Made by a program: the position numbers and the translations under genes. 64,000 nt of DNA from Streptomyces flavofungini (GTDB lineage Bacteria > Actinomycetota > Actinomycetes > Streptomycetales > Streptomycetaceae): positions 3,016,001-3,080,000 of the forward strand of contig NZ_CP128846.1 in assembly GCF_030388665.1 (NCBI RefSeq), read 5' to 3'. Of this stretch, positions 40,087 to 48,658 are shown one piece after another (the first letter of the stretch is position 1; the number at the start of each line of letters is the position of its first letter). The notes under the pieces were generated by a model that worked only from the letters and a program-made list of their open reading frames with translations, was not told where the DNA came from and made no database searches.

Positions 40087-40932
40087 TTGAACCGCAGCCG
40101 CAGGCCGAGCCGCCCCGGCCCAGCCCGCCGACGCGCGCTCGCCGTCGGCGCCCTGGTGCTGGCCGCGACCGGGGTGGTGGCGGGCTGCGGCGACCCGGGC
40201 GACCTGCGGAGCGCGGGTGCCACACCGACGGCCGTCGGCCCCACCCGGCTGTGGCCGGACCTGCCGCCCGCGTCCTCACCGGTCGGTGACTACGGCGAGG
40301 CGGACACCGAGGAGGTCAAGGGCGTCAAGGTGCCCGACGGCGACCTGCACAAGGTGAACCCCGTCGCGATCGTCAGGGCGGAGGTGGCCGCGAACCCCGA
40401 CGTCTACAGCGGGCCCGACGGGCTCTACAAGGAAACCGTCGAAGCCCTCAAGGACTGCGGCAAGGAGCCCGCGGACTGCCCCGTCCTCAAGGCGTACTAC
40501 CGCGACTTCACCGGCGACGGCAAGGACGACCTCGTCGTCGGCATCCGCATGCCCGAGGAGCAGCTCGCCGTCCGTGTCTACGCGATGGACAAGGGGCACC
40601 TCACGCAGATCATGGGCACATCCGACGCGGTGCTCGGCGTGGAGCTCGCCGGGCGCGACCTGGTGGTGCGCGCGGTCTCCGGCATCCCCGGCTACGAGTA
40701 CCGCACGGCCTGGTCCTGGGACCGGCACCAGCGCGCGATGCTGCCCACCCGCGACGAGATCCTGCGCTCGTCCGACGCGCCCCGCCCCAAGGGCGCCCGC
40801 AGCCAGGTGCCCGCCCTGACCGAGGCCGAGCCGGGCGCGGGTCCCGGCTCCGGCCCCGGCCCGGGTGAGACGTCGGGCCCGGGCGAGACGCCCGCGCCGA
40901 GCGCCGCCGACCGTCCGGGCGAGGGTTCGTGA
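40087..40932 (+). CDS. Lipoprotein with FG-GAP-like motif, partner of a sensor kinase
   Basis: A 281-residue exported lipoprotein. The signal peptide has a lipobox VVAGC around residue 34. The mature part includes YYRDFTGDGKDDLVVGIRMP, an FG-GAP/VCBS-like calcium loop, and a C-terminal Pro/Gly-rich tail. The start is TTG 40087 with AGGAG 6 bases upstream. It overlaps the kinase gene by 4 bases (GTGA), so it probably modulates the kinase from outside, much as the CseA lipoprotein does for CseC. Confidence 0.8.
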   Translation: MNRSRRPSRPGPARRRALAVGALVLAATGVVAGCGDPGDLRSAGATPTAVGPTRLWPDLPPASSPVGDYGEADTEEVKGVKVPDGDLHKVNPVAIVRAEVAANPDVYSGPDGLYKETVEALKDCGKEPADCPVLKAYYRDFTGDGKDDLVVGIRMPEEQLAVRVYAMDKGHLTQIMGTSDAVLGVELAGRDLVVRAVSGIPGYEYRTAWSWDRHQRAMLPTRDEILRSSDAPRPKGARSQVPALTEAEPGAGPGSGPGPGETSGPGETPAPSAADRPGEGS

Positions 40933-42269
40933 CCGCCGAGCCCGGGGCCGCGCCCCAGGCCGGGGCCCGCGGGTCCCGGCTGCCGCGCCTGCCTCGCCTG
41001 CCGTTCCGGCTGCCCGCCTGGACCGCGACGCTGGCCTGGAAGGCCGCGGCTTTCATCGCCGTGATGTGCTGCGCGCTCGCGGCGCTGCTCGGCGTGCTCG
41101 TGCACGTCGCGGTGACCAACCAGACCGTCGGCCAGGCCCGCGATCGCGCCCTGACCCGGCTCGACGAGGCCACCAAGCAGTACGAGGCGGGCGGGCGGCT
41201 CGGACCCGGCGCGGGCATCGACCCGCCCGGCCTGCCGCGGCGGCTGCGGGACCTCGCGGTGAGCGGGGAGCGGGGCACGATGGTCGGCGACCACGACGAG
41301 CGGCCCACGGTGTGGGCGGCGGGACCCGCGGACGGCGGGCGGGCCATCGCCGTACAGGTCGACTACGCCCAGGGCGCCCGCACCATCGACGGGCTCGACC
41401 GGGCCATCGTCGGCTCGTCGGTGCTCGCCATCGGGGCGACGCTGCTCGTCGGCGCGTTCGCGGTGACGCGAGTGACCAGGCGGCTGCACCAGACGGCCCG
41501 GGTCGCGCGCCGCATCAGCGCGGGCGACCTGGACGCGCGCGTCAACGACCCCCGCACCCACGACGAGGGACGGCACCAGGACGAGGTGGCCACCGTCTCC
41601 GGCGCCCTGGACACGATGGCGTCGTCGCTCCAGGGCAAGCTCCTGAGCGAGCAGCGCTTCACCGCGGACGTCGCGCACGAGCTGCGGACGCCGCTCACCG
41701 GGCTGCACGCCGCCGCCGAGCTGCTGCCGCCGGGCCGCCCCACCGAGCTGGTCCGGGACCGGGTGGCGACGCTGCGCACGCTCACCGAGGACCTCCTGGA
41801 GATCTCCCGCCTCGACTCGCGCAACGAGCGCGTCGACCTCGACGCGGTCCTCCTCGCTCCCCTGGCCGAACGCGTCGTGCGGGCCTCTGGCGCCGAGGTC
41901 GAGGTGCGCGTCGTGCGGGACATCGTGGCGGAGACCGACGGGCGGCGCCTTGAGCGAGTGCTCGGGAACCTGGTCGGCAACGCCCTCAAGCACGGGGCTC
42001 CGCCGGTGTCCTTGACCGTGGACGGGCCCGTGATCACCGTCCGGGACCACGGGCCCGGGTACCCGGACTACCTCATCGAGCACGGGCCGCAGCGGTTCCG
42101 CACGGAGGGGACGACCAAGGGGCACGGCCTCGGGCTCACCATCGCGCTGGGGCAGGCGAACGTGCTGGGGGCGCGGCTCGTGTTCTCCAACGCGGCCGGG
42201 TCCGGCGGGGCCGTGGCCACGCTCACGCTCCCGCATGTCGCCTCGGGCGGCGTGGGGGACGAGGGCTGA
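40929..42269 (+). CDS. Orphan membrane sensor histidine kinase
   Basis: A 446-residue kinase. Two membrane helices (AAAFIAVMCCALAALLGVLV and SSVLAIGATLLVGAFAVTRV) flank a short extracellular sensor of about 85 residues, followed by HAMP. The H-box is FTADVAHELRTPL, N-box NLVGNALKHG, and G-box DHGPGYPDYLIEHGPQRFR and GHGLGLTIA. All ATP-binding boxes look intact. No response regulator gene is adjacent. Start GTG overlaps the lipoprotein stop. Confidence 0.92.
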   Translation: MTAEPGAAPQAGARGSRLPRLPRLPFRLPAWTATLAWKAAAFIAVMCCALAALLGVLVHVAVTNQTVGQARDRALTRLDEATKQYEAGGRLGPGAGIDPPGLPRRLRDLAVSGERGTMVGDHDERPTVWAAGPADGGRAIAVQVDYAQGARTIDGLDRAIVGSSVLAIGATLLVGAFAVTRVTRRLHQTARVARRISAGDLDARVNDPRTHDEGRHQDEVATVSGALDTMASSLQGKLLSEQRFTADVAHELRTPLTGLHAAAELLPPGRPTELVRDRVATLRTLTEDLLEISRLDSRNERVDLDAVLLAPLAERVVRASGAEVEVRVVRDIVAETDGRRLERVLGNLVGNALKHGAPPVSLTVDGPVITVRDHGPGYPDYLIEHGPQRFRTEGTTKGHGLGLTIALGQANVLGARLVFSNAAGSGGAVATLTLPHVASGGVGDEG

Positions 42270-42414
42270 CCCCGGCGTCAGGGCGCCCTCGCACCGCGGC
42301 CTTCGGCCTCGCTCGTCCTCGATCTCGCCCGAGCTCTTGAAGAGCAGGGGCCCCCACGACGGGCTCGGCTTCACCGTCTGCGGTCGTTTGCGTACTCCTC
42401 GTGTCGCTCATAGC

Positions 42415-42450
42415 GTGACATCGCGGCCTTTGACCCGGTCGCGATGTCAC
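42415..42450. repeat. Perfect 11-base inverted repeat before the SH3-type gene
   Basis: GTGACATCGCG and CGCGATGTCAC flank a 14-base spacer. The right arm ends 24 bases before the ATG of the next gene. It could be a regulator-binding palindrome or an mRNA stem near the ribosome-binding site. Confidence 0.6.
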
Positions 42451-42474
42451 CCTTCCGCTCCCCGAGGAGGCCTC

Positions 42475-42840
42475 ATGGCCCGTCGCACCCGCTCCTCCGT
42501 CACCACTCGCCTCTCCATACTCGTGGCCGGTGGCGCCCTCGCCGCCGCGACCGTCCTCACCGCCGCGCCCGGCGCCGCCGCCGACGACGCGAACAACAAC
42601 CCGCCGATCTACAAGGGCCGGGTCACCGCCAAGTCCGGGCTGCTCCTGCGGGACGCCCCGACGCGGGGCAGCAAGGTCATCCGGAGCGAGCCGTACGGCA
42701 AGGTCGTGCACATCTTCTGCAAGGCGCGCGGCGAGTACGTCCACCACAACGACCGCTGGTACCTGCTCACCGACGGCACCTGGGCCTGGGGCGCCGCGCA
42801 CTACATCGCCAACATCGGGCCCGCGCCGCGCTGGTGCTGA
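42475..42840 (+). CDS. Small secreted SH3-type protein
   Basis: A 121-residue protein with a signal peptide (LSILVAGGALAAATVLTAAP, then GAAADD). The mature domain of about 85 residues has GRVTAKSGLLLRDAPTRGSK and HNDRWYLLTDGTWAWGAAHY, matching bacterial SH3 folds found on wall-associated proteins. GAGGAGG is well placed before the ATG. It may bind peptidoglycan or a surface partner. A perfect inverted repeat lies upstream. Confidence 0.8.
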   Translation: MARRTRSSVTTRLSILVAGGALAAATVLTAAPGAAADDANNNPPIYKGRVTAKSGLLLRDAPTRGSKVIRSEPYGKVVHIFCKARGEYVHHNDRWYLLTDGTWAWGAAHYIANIGPAPRWC

Positions 42841-42884
42841 CCAGGACACCGGCGACATAACCGGACATTAGGCTCGCAGCTTGC

Positions 42885-42890
42885 TACGTT
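42885..42890 (+). promoter_or_regulatory. -10 box TACGTT of the FtsW/RodA gene (leaderless)
   Basis: TACGTT, six bases (CCGGGC), then the ATG at 42897; no ribosome-binding site is present. Confidence 0.55.
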
Positions 42891-42896
42891 CCGGGC

Positions 42897-44306
42897 ATGA
42901 CCGGAACAGCGGCGGAGCCCGCCGCCGTCGCCGCTGTCCGCCTGCCCCGGCGCCGCGGGACCGAGCTGGCGCTGATCGTCGTGGCCGTGCTGCTCTCGGT
43001 GTACGGCTACTGCGCCGTGGGGCTCGCCCGCGACGGTTCCGTCCCGCCCGGCGCCGCCGGTTACGGCGCCGGGCTCGGGGTGCTCGCGCTCCTCGCCCAC
43101 GGGGCGGTGCGGCTGCGGGCCCCGTACGCCGATCCGCTGCTGCTGCCGATCGCGGTGCTGCTCAACGGCCTCGGCCTGGTGCTCATCTACCGGCTCGACC
43201 TGGAGACTCCCGGCGACCGGGCGGCGCCCACCCAGCTCGTCTGGTCGACGATCGGCGTCGGTCTCTTCATCGCCGTCGTGCTGGTCCTGCGCGATCACCG
43301 CGTGCTCAAGGGCTACGCCTATCTGTCCGTGGTCACCGCCCTCGTCCTCATGATCGTGCCGATCTTCTTCCCGGCGGTGAACGGCGCCCGCATCTGGATC
43401 CGGATCGGCGGATTCTCCATCCAGCCCGGCGAGTTCGCGAAGATCCTGCTCGCGGTGTTCTTCGCCGCCTACCTCGCGGCCAACCGCACCGCCCTGGCGT
43501 ACGCGGGCCGCACCGTGTGGCGGTTCAAACGGCTGCAACTGCCCACCGGGCGGGTGCTCGGTCCGATCGTGGCGATCTGGCTGCTGAGCGTCGGTGTGCT
43601 CGTCCTGGAGCGCGACCTCGGCACGTCGCTGCTGTTCTTCGGGCTCTTCGTGATCCTGCTGTACGTCGCCACCGGGCGCACCGGCTGGATCGCCGTCGGC
43701 CTGCTGCTCGCGGCGGTCGGGGCGTTCGCGGTGGGTTCGCTGGAGCCGCACGTGCACGGCAGGGTCGAGGACTGGCTGCACCCGTTCGCGTCGATCGAGG
43801 CCGGCGAGGGGCCGAACCAGCTCGCCCAGTCGCTCTTCGCGTTCGCGGCCGGGGGCCTGCTCGGCACCGGTCTCGGGCTCGGGCACTCCATCCTCATCGG
43901 CTTCGCCGCGAAGTCCGACTTCATCCTGGCGACGGCCGGGGAGGAGCTGGGGCTCGCCGGGCTCGTGGCGATCTTCCTCCTGTACGCCCTGCTCGTGGAG
44001 CGCGGCTTCCGGGCGGGGCTCGCGCTGCGCGACCCGTTCGGGCGGCTGCTCGCGATCGGGCTCGCGTCGATCGTGGCGCTCCAGGTGTTCGTGATCGCGG
44101 GCGGCGTGACGGGCCTCATCCCGCTGACCGGGATGGCGATGCCGTTCCTGGCGCAGGGCGGTTCGTCGGTCGTCACCAACTGGATCATCGTGGCGCTGCT
44201 CATCCGGCTCAGCGACTCCGCGCGCGCCCAGGCCGTGCCGGTGTCCGCGTCCGGTCCCGCGGCCGGGTCCGGGTCCGAGTCCGGGTCGAAGGAGGTCAGG
44301 GCGTGA
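42897..44306 (+). CDS. FtsW/RodA/SpoVE-family peptidoglycan glycosyltransferase
   Basis: A 469-residue polytopic SEDS protein that polymerises lipid II. Landmarks are GARIWIRIGGFSIQPGEFAK, VLVLERDLGTSLLFFGLF and the C-terminal LTGMAMPFLAQGGSSVVTNW. The extracytoplasmic loop with the predicted catalytic Asp is near HVHGRVEDWLHPF. The mRNA appears leaderless. The stop overlaps the GTG of a class B PBP gene, so the SEDS-bPBP pair is cotranslated. Confidence 0.93.
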   Translation: MTGTAAEPAAVAAVRLPRRRGTELALIVVAVLLSVYGYCAVGLARDGSVPPGAAGYGAGLGVLALLAHGAVRLRAPYADPLLLPIAVLLNGLGLVLIYRLDLETPGDRAAPTQLVWSTIGVGLFIAVVLVLRDHRVLKGYAYLSVVTALVLMIVPIFFPAVNGARIWIRIGGFSIQPGEFAKILLAVFFAAYLAANRTALAYAGRTVWRFKRLQLPTGRVLGPIVAIWLLSVGVLVLERDLGTSLLFFGLFVILLYVATGRTGWIAVGLLLAAVGAFAVGSLEPHVHGRVEDWLHPFASIEAGEGPNQLAQSLFAFAAGGLLGTGLGLGHSILIGFAAKSDFILATAGEELGLAGLVAIFLLYALLVERGFRAGLALRDPFGRLLAIGLASIVALQVFVIAGGVTGLIPLTGMAMPFLAQGGSSVVTNWIIVALLIRLSDSARAQAVPVSASGPAAGSGSESGSKEVRA

Positions 44307-45757
44307 CCCGCCACATCCGCCACGCCGCCGCGTTCTGCGCGCTGCTGCTCGTGGCCCTGCTCGTGAACGCGACCCGGGTGCAGGTCGTCGACTCACGGAC
44401 GTACGACGACAACCCCGCCAACCGCCGCGCCGCCATCGCCCGCTTCGCCCAGCCGCGCGGCGACATCCTGGTGGACGGCAAGCCCGTGACCGGCGCCAAG
44501 GACACCGGCGAGCAGCTCCGCTACGAACGGACGTACCGCAACGGCCCGTTGTACGCCCCCGTGACCGGCTTCGCCTCGCAGGTGTACGGCACCACGTTCC
44601 TGGAGCACGCCGAGGACGACGTCCTGGCGGGCACCGACCCGATGCTCGCCCCGCTGCCCCTGTGGAACGACCTCACCCGCGCCCAGAACCCGGGCGGGAA
44701 GGTCGTCACCACCATCCGGGCGGCCGTGCAGCGCGCGGCGTTCGCCGGGCTCGGCGGCAAGAAGGGCGCCGTGGCCGCCCTCGACCCGGGCACCGGCGCG
44801 GTGCTCGCCCTGGTCTCGACGCCGTCGTACGACCCCGAGCGCCTCGCGGGCACGGGCAGCGCCGTGACCGGTGCCTGGGCGAGGCTCAACGCCGACCCGG
44901 ACAAGCCGATGCTGAACCGGGCGCTCAGCCAGACCTATCCGCCGGGTTCGACGTTCAAGGTGGTGACGGCGGCCGCCGCGCTCGACGCGGGCGAGATCAC
45001 CGACCTGGACGCGGACACCAGGTCCCCCGCTCCGTACACGCTGCCCGGCACCACGACCAGCCTCGCCAACGAGGTCGAGGGGTGTACGAACGCGAGCCTG
45101 CGGTACGCCTTCCAGTGGTCCTGCAACACCGTCTTCGCCAAGCTCGGCGTCGACACCGGCCAGGACGCCCTGGCGGGCACGGCGAAGAAGTTCGGCTTCG
45201 ACAGCTCCGGCCTGCGGATCCCCTCGCCCGTCGCCACCAGCACCTTCGACACCGCCATGGACGACGCGCAGCTCGCCCTGTCGGCCATCGGCCAGTACGA
45301 CACGCGCGCCACGCCCCTGCAGATGGCGATGGTCTCGGCGGCCGTGGCGGGCGGCGGCTCGGTCAAGGCGCCGTACCTGGTGGACCGGACGACGACCGAC
45401 GACGGCGACACGGTGGCGTCGAGCGGCACCCGGACGCTCCGGCAGGCCATGAACCCGGGCACGGCCGTGCAGTTGCGCGAGCTGATGACGGACGTCGTCG
45501 AGAAGGGCACGGGCCGCAACGCCGCGATCGAGGGCGTCACCGTCGGCGGCAAGACGGGCACGGCCCAGCACGGCATCGGCAACGCGGGCACCCCGTACGC
45601 CTGGTTCATCGCCTGGGCCCAGGAGCCGGGCGACGCGCAGCCTTCGGTGGCGGTCGCCGTCGTCGTCGAGGACGCGTCGGCGGACCGCTCGGACATCAGC
45701 GGGGGCGGCAGCGCGGCGCCGATCGCGAAGGCGGTGATGGAGGCGGCCTTGCGCTGA
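44303..45757 (+). CDS. Class B penicillin-binding protein (PbpA-like)
   Basis: A 484-residue transpeptidase with one N-terminal membrane helix (AAFCALLLVALLVNATRVQ). Catalytic motifs are SxxK in YPPGSTFKVVTAA, SxN in QWSCNTVFAKLG and KTG in VGGKTGTAQHG. The N-terminal non-catalytic domain is about 150 residues. The GTG overlaps the SEDS stop (GTGA). It is a copy of the PbpA/RodA type, but here it has no neighbouring serine/threonine kinase or FHA genes. Confidence 0.92.
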   Translation: MTRHIRHAAAFCALLLVALLVNATRVQVVDSRTYDDNPANRRAAIARFAQPRGDILVDGKPVTGAKDTGEQLRYERTYRNGPLYAPVTGFASQVYGTTFLEHAEDDVLAGTDPMLAPLPLWNDLTRAQNPGGKVVTTIRAAVQRAAFAGLGGKKGAVAALDPGTGAVLALVSTPSYDPERLAGTGSAVTGAWARLNADPDKPMLNRALSQTYPPGSTFKVVTAAAALDAGEITDLDADTRSPAPYTLPGTTTSLANEVEGCTNASLRYAFQWSCNTVFAKLGVDTGQDALAGTAKKFGFDSSGLRIPSPVATSTFDTAMDDAQLALSAIGQYDTRATPLQMAMVSAAVAGGGSVKAPYLVDRTTTDDGDTVASSGTRTLRQAMNPGTAVQLRELMTDVVEKGTGRNAAIEGVTVGGKTGTAQHGIGNAGTPYAWFIAWAQEPGDAQPSVAVAVVVEDASADRSDISGGGSAAPIAKAVMEAALR

Positions 45758-45776
45758 GGCCGCGCCGGCGGGGTGC

Positions 45777-46271
45777 CTAGTCGCCCAGCCGGGCCGTGGT
45801 GCTGGCGCCGTCGATCGCCTCGCGGAGGAAGTCCGCGTGCCCGGAGTGCTGTGCCGTCTCGCGCAACAGGTGCAGCACGATCCGGCGCACGGACCACCGC
45901 GGTACGACGCCCGGCTCCCAGGGCGCCTCGGGCAGCGGCACGACCGTGTCGAGCCCCGCGCGCTCCACGGCCTCGTCGGTGGCGCGCGCGGCGGCCTCGT
46001 ACGCGGTCACGAGGCCGGCCAGGTCGGCGCCCGGCGGCATCTTGTACTGCTCCATGTCGAACATGCCGGGCGGGGCATCACCGGTGCCGCTGCTCAGGAT
46101 GAGCGTCCAGTTGCGCTCGCCGTGCGTGAGGTGGTTCACGATGCCGCCGAGTGTCAGCTCGCTGACGGTGGACCGTGTGGCGGCCTGCTCGTCGGTGAGT
46201 CCGCGCACCGTGATGAGGAGGGTGCGGCGCTGCTCACGCAGGGCGTCGAGGAGTTCCTGGGTCTCGGTCAT
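45777..46271 (-). CDS. DinB/DUF664-family protein
   Basis: A 164-residue four-helix-bundle protein. Metal-binding histidines are likely in GGIVNHLTHGERNW and in LLRETAQHSGHADFLREAID, both typical of the DUF664/DinB group of thiol-dependent enzymes. The ATG at 46271 has TAGCGT exactly 6 bases upstream, a leaderless layout, and no ribosome-binding site. It converges on the PBP gene with only 19 bases between. Confidence 0.8.
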   Translation of the reverse strand: MTETQELLDALREQRRTLLITVRGLTDEQAATRSTVSELTLGGIVNHLTHGERNWTLILSSGTGDAPPGMFDMEQYKMPPGADLAGLVTAYEAAARATDEAVERAGLDTVVPLPEAPWEPGVVPRWSVRRIVLHLLRETAQHSGHADFLREAIDGASTTARLGD

Positions 46272-46308
46272 GCGCACACGCTAGAGCTCAACTAGGACAG
46301 GTTGCGGC

Positions 46309-47424
46309 CTATTCGGGATCCGTGGCCGCGCCGGTCGCGACGGCCGCCTCGACCTCGGCAACGCGCTCCCCCTCCTCCGCGGCGAAGCGCTCGGCGTCCA
46401 GCTTCTCCGCGATCTCCTCGTCCTGGGCCATCAGCTGGTCGAGGTTGGAGTCGCCCATCTCGAACACGCCCATGTCCACGTACGCCTGCTGGAGGCGCTT
46501 GCCCCACAGGCCGATGTCCTTGACGCACGGCACGATGCGGCTGAACAGCAACTGCCGGAAGAGCTGGAGGTATTCGGAACGCTCGCTGCACTCCTCGGCG
46601 TCCTTGAGCGGGATGCCGAAGTTCTCGAGGACCTCGACGCCGCGCAGCCGGTCGCGCATCAGGTAGCAGCCCTCGATGACGAACTCCTCGCGTTCGCGCC
46701 GTTCGGCGTCGGTGAGCTGCTTGTAGTAGTCGCGCAGCGCCATCCGCCCGAAGGCCACGTGCCGGGCCTCGTCCTGCATGACGTAGGCGAGGATCTGCTT
46801 GGGCAGCGGCTTGTCGGTGGTGTCGCGGATCATGCCGAAGGCGGCGAGGGCGAGGCCTTCGATGAGGACCTGCATGCCGAGGTAGGGCATGTCCCAGCGG
46901 GAGTCGCGCAGCGTGTCGCCGAGCAGCGCCTGGAGATTGTCGTTGATCGGGTAGAGCATGCCGATCTTCTCGTGCAGGAAGCGGCTGTAGATCTCGGCGT
47001 GCCGGGCCTCGTCCATGGCCTGGGTGGCGGAGTAGAACTTCGCGTCGAGGTCGGGGACGGACTCCACGATGCGGGCGGCGCACACCATCGCGCCCTGCTC
47101 GCCGTGCAGGAACTGGCTGAACTGCCAGGAGGCGTAGTGCTTGCGCAGCTCGCCGCGTTCGGCGGCGGACATCAGGTCCCAGTACCGGGTGCCGTAGAGG
47201 GACAGGGCCTCGTCGGGGGTGCCGAGCGGGTCGAGCGGGTCGACCTCAAGGTCCCAGGCGATGCGCTTGGCGCCGTCCCACTGCTTGTCCTTGCCCTTTT
47301 GGTAGAGGTTCAGCAGACGTTCGCGGCCCTCTCCGTACTCCCAGCTGAAGCGGGCGGCGCCAGTGGCGGGGACCTGCCAGGTGAGGTCCTGCTGGCCTGA
47401 GGTGTACAGATCGCGTGTGGACAC
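46309..47424 (-). CDS. Ferritin-like di-iron protein
   Basis: A 371-residue protein of the ribonucleotide-reductase-R2-like ferritin superfamily. Carboxylate/His ligands are visible in FLHGEQGAMVC, AMDEARHAEIYS, LIEGLALAAFG and VMQDEARHVAFGRM. These are the two E-x-x-H pairs of a di-iron site. The function could be an oxygenase, an oxidase or an aldehyde-deformylating-type enzyme. The GTG 47424 (VSTRDLYTSG) has GAGGAG 6-7 bases upstream. It diverges from an AurF-like gene across 201 bases. Confidence 0.85.
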   Translation of the reverse strand: MSTRDLYTSGQQDLTWQVPATGAARFSWEYGEGRERLLNLYQKGKDKQWDGAKRIAWDLEVDPLDPLGTPDEALSLYGTRYWDLMSAAERGELRKHYASWQFSQFLHGEQGAMVCAARIVESVPDLDAKFYSATQAMDEARHAEIYSRFLHEKIGMLYPINDNLQALLGDTLRDSRWDMPYLGMQVLIEGLALAAFGMIRDTTDKPLPKQILAYVMQDEARHVAFGRMALRDYYKQLTDAERREREEFVIEGCYLMRDRLRGVEVLENFGIPLKDAEECSERSEYLQLFRQLLFSRIVPCVKDIGLWGKRLQQAYVDMGVFEMGDSNLDQLMAQDEEIAEKLDAERFAAEEGERVAEVEAAVATGAATDPE

Positions 47425-47625
47425 GGACGGCTCCTCGCGGGTCTCGGCGGCCCCCGCTGGCGCGCAACCGCCGCACAGGGGTGGCTCCTTGGCAGGCTCA
47501 CACGGTGGTAGACGCGCGGTCAACAAGTCGTGCGCAAGGGATTGACGACCTTGCTGACAAGCAGTCTCATAAGACGTGACCCCCGGTAACCCGCTTGTGA
47601 GAGCACACGAGGAGCAGGAGATCTC
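47425..47625. promoter_or_regulatory. Shared divergent promoter region of the di-iron genes
   Basis: A 201-base region. On the plus strand TTGACG near 47551 is a good -35, with TCATAA/CATAAG about 17-20 bases later as a possible -10 for the AurF-like gene. An imperfect inverted repeat CTTG-CTGA-CAAG lies between the two boxes and could be an operator for the nearby TetR protein. Assignment is by eye. Confidence 0.4.
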
Positions 47626-48564
47626 ATGACGACCGTGACCGAGGACAGCGAACTCGCGGGTCTGCGGGACGCGCTCGGCCTGCTCAAGGACCGCGAACAG
47701 GTGGCCCAGCGACTCCTTGAGTCCTCCGCCAAGCACTCCTTCGACCCCGACAAGGAGCTCGACTGGGACGCGCCCGTCGAGGACGGCAAGTGGTTCTGGC
47801 CGCCGGAGCTGGTGTCGCTCTACGACACCCCGCTGTGGCGGCGGATGTCCGAGGAGCAGCGCTTCGACCTGGCCCGGCACGAGGCGGCCTCGCTGGCCTC
47901 GCTGGGCATCTGGTTCGAGATCATCCTCATGCAGCTGCTCGTGCGGCACATCTACGACAAGTCCGTGACCAGCGCCCATGTGCGGTACGCGCTCACGGAG
48001 ATCGCCGACGAGTGCCGCCACTCGATGATGTTCGCCCGCATGATCGAGAAGGGCGGGGCGCCGACGTACCCCGTCACGAAGCTCAACCACAATCTCGCCC
48101 GCGTCCTCAAGACCGTCTCCACCACGCCCGGTTCCTTCGCCTGCACCCTGCTCGGCGAGGAGATCCTGGACTGGATGCAGCGCCTGACGTTCCCCGACGA
48201 GCGCGTGCAGACCCTGGTGCGCGGCGTGACCCGCATCCACGTCGTGGAGGAGGCCCGCCACGTGCGGTACGCCCGCGAGGAGCTGCGCCGCCAGATGGTG
48301 ACGGCACCGCGCTGGGAGCGCGAGCTGACCCGGATCAGCAGCGGCGAGGCGGCCCGCGTCTTCTCCATCGCCTTCGTCAACCCGCAGGTGTACACGAACG
48401 TCGGCCTCGACCGCCGTGAGGCCCTCGCCCAGGTCAAGGCGAGCGGCCACCGGCGCGAGGTGATGCAGTCCGGCGCGAAACGGCTCACCGACTTCCTGGA
48501 CGACATCGGCGTGCTGCGCGGGGCGGGCAGGCGGCTGTGGAAGTCCTCGGGCCTGCTGGCGTAG
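47626..48564 (+). CDS. AurF-family di-iron oxygenase
   Basis: A 312-residue protein of the p-aminobenzoate N-oxygenase (AurF) family. Ligand motifs are ALTEIADECRHSMMF, TLLGEEILDWM and HVVEEARHVRYAREEL. AurF itself turns an arylamine to a nitro compound; the substrate here is unknown and no biosynthetic cluster is visible nearby. ATG 47626 has GAGGAGCAGGAG upstream. It forms a divergent pair with the ferritin-like gene and is followed by a TetR gene. Confidence 0.88.
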   Translation: MTTVTEDSELAGLRDALGLLKDREQVAQRLLESSAKHSFDPDKELDWDAPVEDGKWFWPPELVSLYDTPLWRRMSEEQRFDLARHEAASLASLGIWFEIILMQLLVRHIYDKSVTSAHVRYALTEIADECRHSMMFARMIEKGGAPTYPVTKLNHNLARVLKTVSTTPGSFACTLLGEEILDWMQRLTFPDERVQTLVRGVTRIHVVEEARHVRYAREELRRQMVTAPRWERELTRISSGEAARVFSIAFVNPQVYTNVGLDRREALAQVKASGHRREVMQSGAKRLTDFLDDIGVLRGAGRRLWKSSGLLA

Positions 48565-48658
48565 CCCGCCGCGCCCGCCCGACCGCTCCCGGCCACCCCA
48601 GGCCCCGGGGCGCGCCCGCCCCCACTCTTCGTACGAAAACACGGTTACGCTGCGGGAC

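Noticed and set aside
42881-45757. 958-codon plus-strand frame spanning the FtsW and PBP genes
   Set aside because: Its first half is out of frame with FtsW and is Arg/Ala/Gly-rich; only the part from GTG 44303 is the real PBP.
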